Positions 13,743 through 15,463 of a DNA stretch of 15,463 nucleotides are shown here, in pieces. Source of the DNA: DASZVN01 sp035547055 (lineage in GTDB: Bacteria; Pseudomonadota; Alphaproteobacteria; Rhizobiales; Methylopilaceae); NCBI GenBank assembly GCA_035547055.1, contig DASZVN010000096.1, positions 1-15,463 on the forward strand. Reading direction: 5' to 3'. Every line of letters starts with the position of its first letter. Within the stretch, counting starts at the first letter, position 1. The translations under genes were made by a program, and so were the position numbers. The notes under the pieces were generated by a model, which was given only the letters and a program-made list of their open reading frames with translations, had not been told where the DNA came from and ran no database searches.

Positions 13743-15047
13743 ATGCCGACCCACGCCACGCTCGCCCACGCGGCTCACGCGGAGCATGATCGCCTGCCGC
13801 CGGGCGCGCCCCACCCGGCGGCGCGCCATGTTCCCCTGCATTCGCGGAGCGAGCCGGTCGCGGCGCCGCTCCGTCGTCCGGCCCGTGCCGCGCTGGTGCT
13901 CGGCCGCCGCGCCGCCGCGGCGTGGACGGTCGTCGTGCTGGCCCTGCTGGGCTGGTCGGCCGCGAGCACGAGCTACATCGTCTTCCGCGACCAGATCCTC
14001 CAGGACATCCGCCTCCATCACGCTGCCGCCGAGCGCGCCGCGGCGACCCAGATGGCGGCGCTGAACCAGGAGATCGACCGGCTCAAGAGCGCGCGCATGG
14101 CCGAGCAGGCCGCGCTCGGCGAGGAAATCGAGAGCCTGATGAAGCGCGAGGCGCTGCTGGCCCACCGCCAGGCCGCGCTCGGAGAGTTCGGCCTCGCCGC
14201 ACCCGAGTCCGGCACGATCGCGACCCTGCCGAAGAAGCCGCGGCCGGTCGACGACAGCGCAGAGCCGCGATCCCCGCCGAAGCGGGCCCGGGAATCGCGC
14301 GCCGCCCCGATCCGCGCGTCCGGCCGAGCCCGGCTCGCGGCCCTTTCCGACGCCTATGACGCGATCGAGGCCCGCCAGGCGGCGGCGGTGGTCCACTTTC
14401 AGAGCCGGCTCGACCGCGAGCGCGGCGAGCTCAGCGAGCTCTACCGCCGGCTCGGCGTCGGCGAACCGACCCAGAAGGATGTCGGGGGTCCCTACATCCC
14501 GCTGTCGCAGGGCCCGCTCCGCGGCGACCCCGCCTTCAACCACGCGCTCGGCCGCGTCGCCGCGATGCAGGCCGATATCCGGCGCCTGAAGCAGGGCCTG
14601 ATCCATCTGCCGGTGCGCTCGCCGCTCGACACCAACGAGCTCGAGGAGACCTCGGGCTTCGGCTCACGGCCGGACCCGTTCTACCACAGCCTTGCGTTCC
14701 ATCCCGGCCTCGACCTCCGCGCCGCCTATGGCGCGCCGGTCGAGGCGACCGCCGCCGGCAAGGTAGTCACCGCGGGCTGGAACGGCGGCTACGGCAACAT
14801 GGTCGAGATCGACCACGGCAACGGCGTCGCCACCCGCTACGGGCACCTGTCGCAGATCGAGGTCAAGGTCGGCGCCCATGTCGAGGCCGGCGAGGAGATC
14901 GGCCGGGTCGGCTCGACCGGCCGCTCGACCGGGCCGCACCTCCACTACGAGGTCCGCCTCGACAACGAGCCGGTCGATCCGACCCGCTTCCTGACCGCGA
15001 CCAACCACCTCGCCGCCGCGACCGACGACGCCGGCTCGGCGGACTGA
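13743..15047 (+). CDS. Membrane-anchored coiled-coil M23 (LytM) family metallopeptidase
   Basis: A predicted cell-wall endopeptidase of 434 residues. Residues 1-58 are a basic, His/Ala/Pro-rich cytoplasmic part. One transmembrane helix lies at about 59-80 (AAWTVVVLALLGWSAASTSY). A periplasmic coiled coil spans about 83-150, and a second helical stretch about 195-240. The LytM domain covers about 290-420. The zinc site looks intact: His320 and Asp324 in HPGLD and His401 in GPHLHYE, with His368 in YGHLS and His399 as catalytic histidines, so it should be an active enzyme and not an EnvC/NlpD-type activator. The ATG at 13743 was chosen; in-frame TTG (13734) and GTG (13737) lie just upstream, and no clear ribosome binding site is seen. 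It follows bcp by 84 bases, with a possible TTAACC regulatory site between. Confidence 0.92.
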   Translation: MPTHATLAHAAHAEHDRLPPGAPHPAARHVPLHSRSEPVAAPLRRPARAALVLGRRAAAAWTVVVLALLGWSAASTSYIVFRDQILQDIRLHHAAAERAAATQMAALNQEIDRLKSARMAEQAALGEEIESLMKREALLAHRQAALGEFGLAAPESGTIATLPKKPRPVDDSAEPRSPPKRARESRAAPIRASGRARLAALSDAYDAIEARQAAAVVHFQSRLDRERGELSELYRRLGVGEPTQKDVGGPYIPLSQGPLRGDPAFNHALGRVAAMQADIRRLKQGLIHLPVRSPLDTNELEETSGFGSRPDPFYHSLAFHPGLDLRAAYGAPVEATAAGKVVTAGWNGGYGNMVEIDHGNGVATRYGHLSQIEVKVGAHVEAGEEIGRVGSTGRSTGPHLHYEVRLDNEPVDPTRFLTATNHLAAATDDAGSAD

Positions 15048-15054
15048 CGTCGTC

Positions 15055-15075
15055 GGGCGGGCATCTCGCCTGCCC
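15055..15075 (+). terminator. Stem-loop after the M23 peptidase gene
   Basis: GGGCGGGC (15055-15062), loop ATCTC and GCCTGCCC (15068-15075) form an 8-bp stem with one G·T pair. It begins seven bases after the stop codon. There is no T-run, so it may be a weak terminator or an mRNA 3'-end stabiliser. Confidence 0.4.
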
Positions 15076-15132
15076 ACGTGCATCGGAAGACGTCGGCCGC
15101 TGCCCACCCGACAAGCCAAGTCGCTGGGGCGC

Positions 15133-15267
15133 CCGATCCTCCCCCGTCGCAGACGGTGAGAGGAACCATGCGAAGCATGGTGGAGGAGGCGTGCGGCGCC
15201 GGCGGGTTGTCAGGCCCCTCCGCCTCGCTGCGCTCGGCACCTCCCCCACTCCGCAGGGGAGGATCGG
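15133..15267. repeat. Composite inverted-repeat element of about 135 bp
   Basis: Bounded by an exact 12-bp inverted repeat, CCGATCCTCCCC (15133-15144) and GGGGAGGATCGG (15256-15267). Inside is a perfect 7-bp hairpin, ACCATGC-GAA-GCATGGT (15165-15181), and several CCTCC/GGAGG words. The pattern fits a dispersed non-coding intergenic repeat (REP/MITE-like), with no coding capacity seen. A third copy of the 12-mer, in direct orientation, lies at 15354-15365. Confidence 0.6.
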
Positions 15268-15274
15268 CGCGCGC

Positions 15275-15303
15275 TTGACGGTTCGATGCCATAGGAATAT
15301 ATA
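15275..15303 (+). promoter_or_regulatory. Near-consensus sigma70 promoter with no visible gene
   Basis: TTGACG (15275-15280) and TATATA (15298-15303) are separated by exactly 17 bases, the best-matching promoter on the plus strand of this window. Transcription should start near 15310. No open reading frame with a ribosome binding site and no recognisable RNA gene follows within the remaining 150 bases, so the target may lie beyond the window or be a small RNA. Confidence 0.5.
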
Positions 15304-15304
15304 C

Positions 15305-15346
15305 ACGACGTCCTCTCCCTTTGAGGGGCGCTTCGCGAGGCGTCGT
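15305..15346. repeat. Stem-loop at the start of the presumed transcript from 15310
   Basis: ACGACG-T-CCTC (15305-15315) pairs with GAGG-CGTCGT (15337-15346): ten pairs with one bulged T. It lies between the promoter-like element and the third copy of the GGGGAGGATCGG word (15354-15365), and may be part of a second, shorter repeat element. Confidence 0.4.
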
Positions 15347-15463
15347 CAGGCGGGGGGAGGATCGGCGTCCGGCCGGGGCGGTTCGCAGCCGCCCTTTCCG
15401 GACGGCCCCGGGGCACCGCCCGGCCGCGAGGAGCGGCCCGCGAGGAGCTCGCTGACGGTCCCG
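15346..15463 (-). CDS. Possible C-terminal end of a minus-strand gene (partial)
   Basis: The minus strand is open from the window edge to a TGA at 15348-15346 and would encode 38 Pro/Gly-rich residues, ending PRPDADPPPA. I recognise no family in it. Its last codons lie in the repeat word at 15354-15365, and repeats often abut stop codons, which mildly favours a real gene end. Against it: random frames of this length stay open easily at this GC, and the plus-strand promoter at 15275 would run into it. In alphaproteobacteria M23 genes are often next to bactofilin genes, but nothing here shows one. Confidence 0.2.
   Translation of the reverse strand, partial: GTVSELLAGRSSRPGGAPGPSGKGGCEPPRPDADPPPA

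Larger units (their letters stand above)
15048..15463. other. Intergenic region without a certain gene
   Basis: These 416 bases hold a terminator-like hairpin, an inverted-repeat element of about 135 bp, a promoter-like sequence, a second hairpin and GC-rich DNA up to the window edge. The open frames seen here have no ribosome binding site, no family motif and low-complexity products. I see no tRNA or other known RNA. Confidence 0.6.

Noticed and set aside
13152..14606. Minus-strand frame of 484 codons opposite bcp and the M23 gene.
   Set aside because: It is antisense to two genes with intact catalytic motifs, and no ribosome binding site or domain supports it.
15151..15267. CRISPR-like or tRNA-like structure in the 3' repeat region.
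   Set aside because: There are no regularly spaced direct repeats with unique spacers and no cloverleaf or T-loop sequence; the palindromic arms fit a dispersed repeat.

Overview
The window is a very GC-rich (about 70% by eye), gene-dense stretch of ordinary bacterial chromosome. It points to an alphaproteobacterium. The strongest evidence is a circularly permuted, two-piece tmRNA gene (ssrA) with an ANDNY-type tag, next to an SspB of the alphaproteobacterial type. The order fumC / sspB / thyA / dfrA / hflK-hflC agrees with this. Order and family (Hyphomicrobiales, Rhodospirillales or other) cannot be fixed from the sequence alone.

Layout. 1-1361: class II fumarase (minus strand, last few codons outside the window). 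1481-2017: family I inorganic pyrophosphatase, divergent from fumC. 2025-2579: SspB, convergent with ppa. 2639-2953: ssrA tmRNA with its own good promoter, on the same strand as sspB and directly upstream of it. 3112-3906: thymidylate synthase, divergent from ssrA and probably leaderless. 3907-4271: a segment of visibly lower GC with one small minus-strand membrane-protein gene. 4272-4817: dihydrofolate reductase. 4873-7126: hflK-hflC-DUF2065, joined by stop/start overlaps. 7195-8301: chorismate synthase. 8416-9501: DHBP synthase with a degenerate GTP cyclohydrolase II-like domain. 9507-9597: an imperfect palindromic repeat between convergent genes. 9606-13052: a very large AsmA/YhdP-like envelope protein (minus). 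13191-13658: a one-cysteine Bcp/PrxQ peroxiredoxin. 13743-15047: a membrane-anchored coiled-coil M23 (LytM) peptidase. 15048-15463: no certain gene; composite inverted repeats, hairpins and a near-consensus sigma70 promoter.

How the parts work together. ssrA and sspB act in one pathway: tmRNA tags proteins from stalled ribosomes and SspB hands tagged proteins to ClpXP, so the tag and its adaptor are encoded side by side. ThyA and DHFR form the dTMP/folate cycle. HflK/HflC scaffold and control the FtsH membrane protease, so quality control recurs as a theme. AroC and RibB are single biosynthetic steps (chorismate; the riboflavin precursor DHBP). The AsmA-like protein and the M23 peptidase act on the cell envelope. 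Three- and four-frame openness across most genes is a GC effect, and the long antisense ORFs were rejected.

I found no CRISPR array, phage, transposase, defence system or biosynthetic cluster. The least ordinary items are the permuted ssrA beside sspB, the degenerate RibB fusion, the low-GC insert between thyA and dfrA, and the repeat-rich 3' end.
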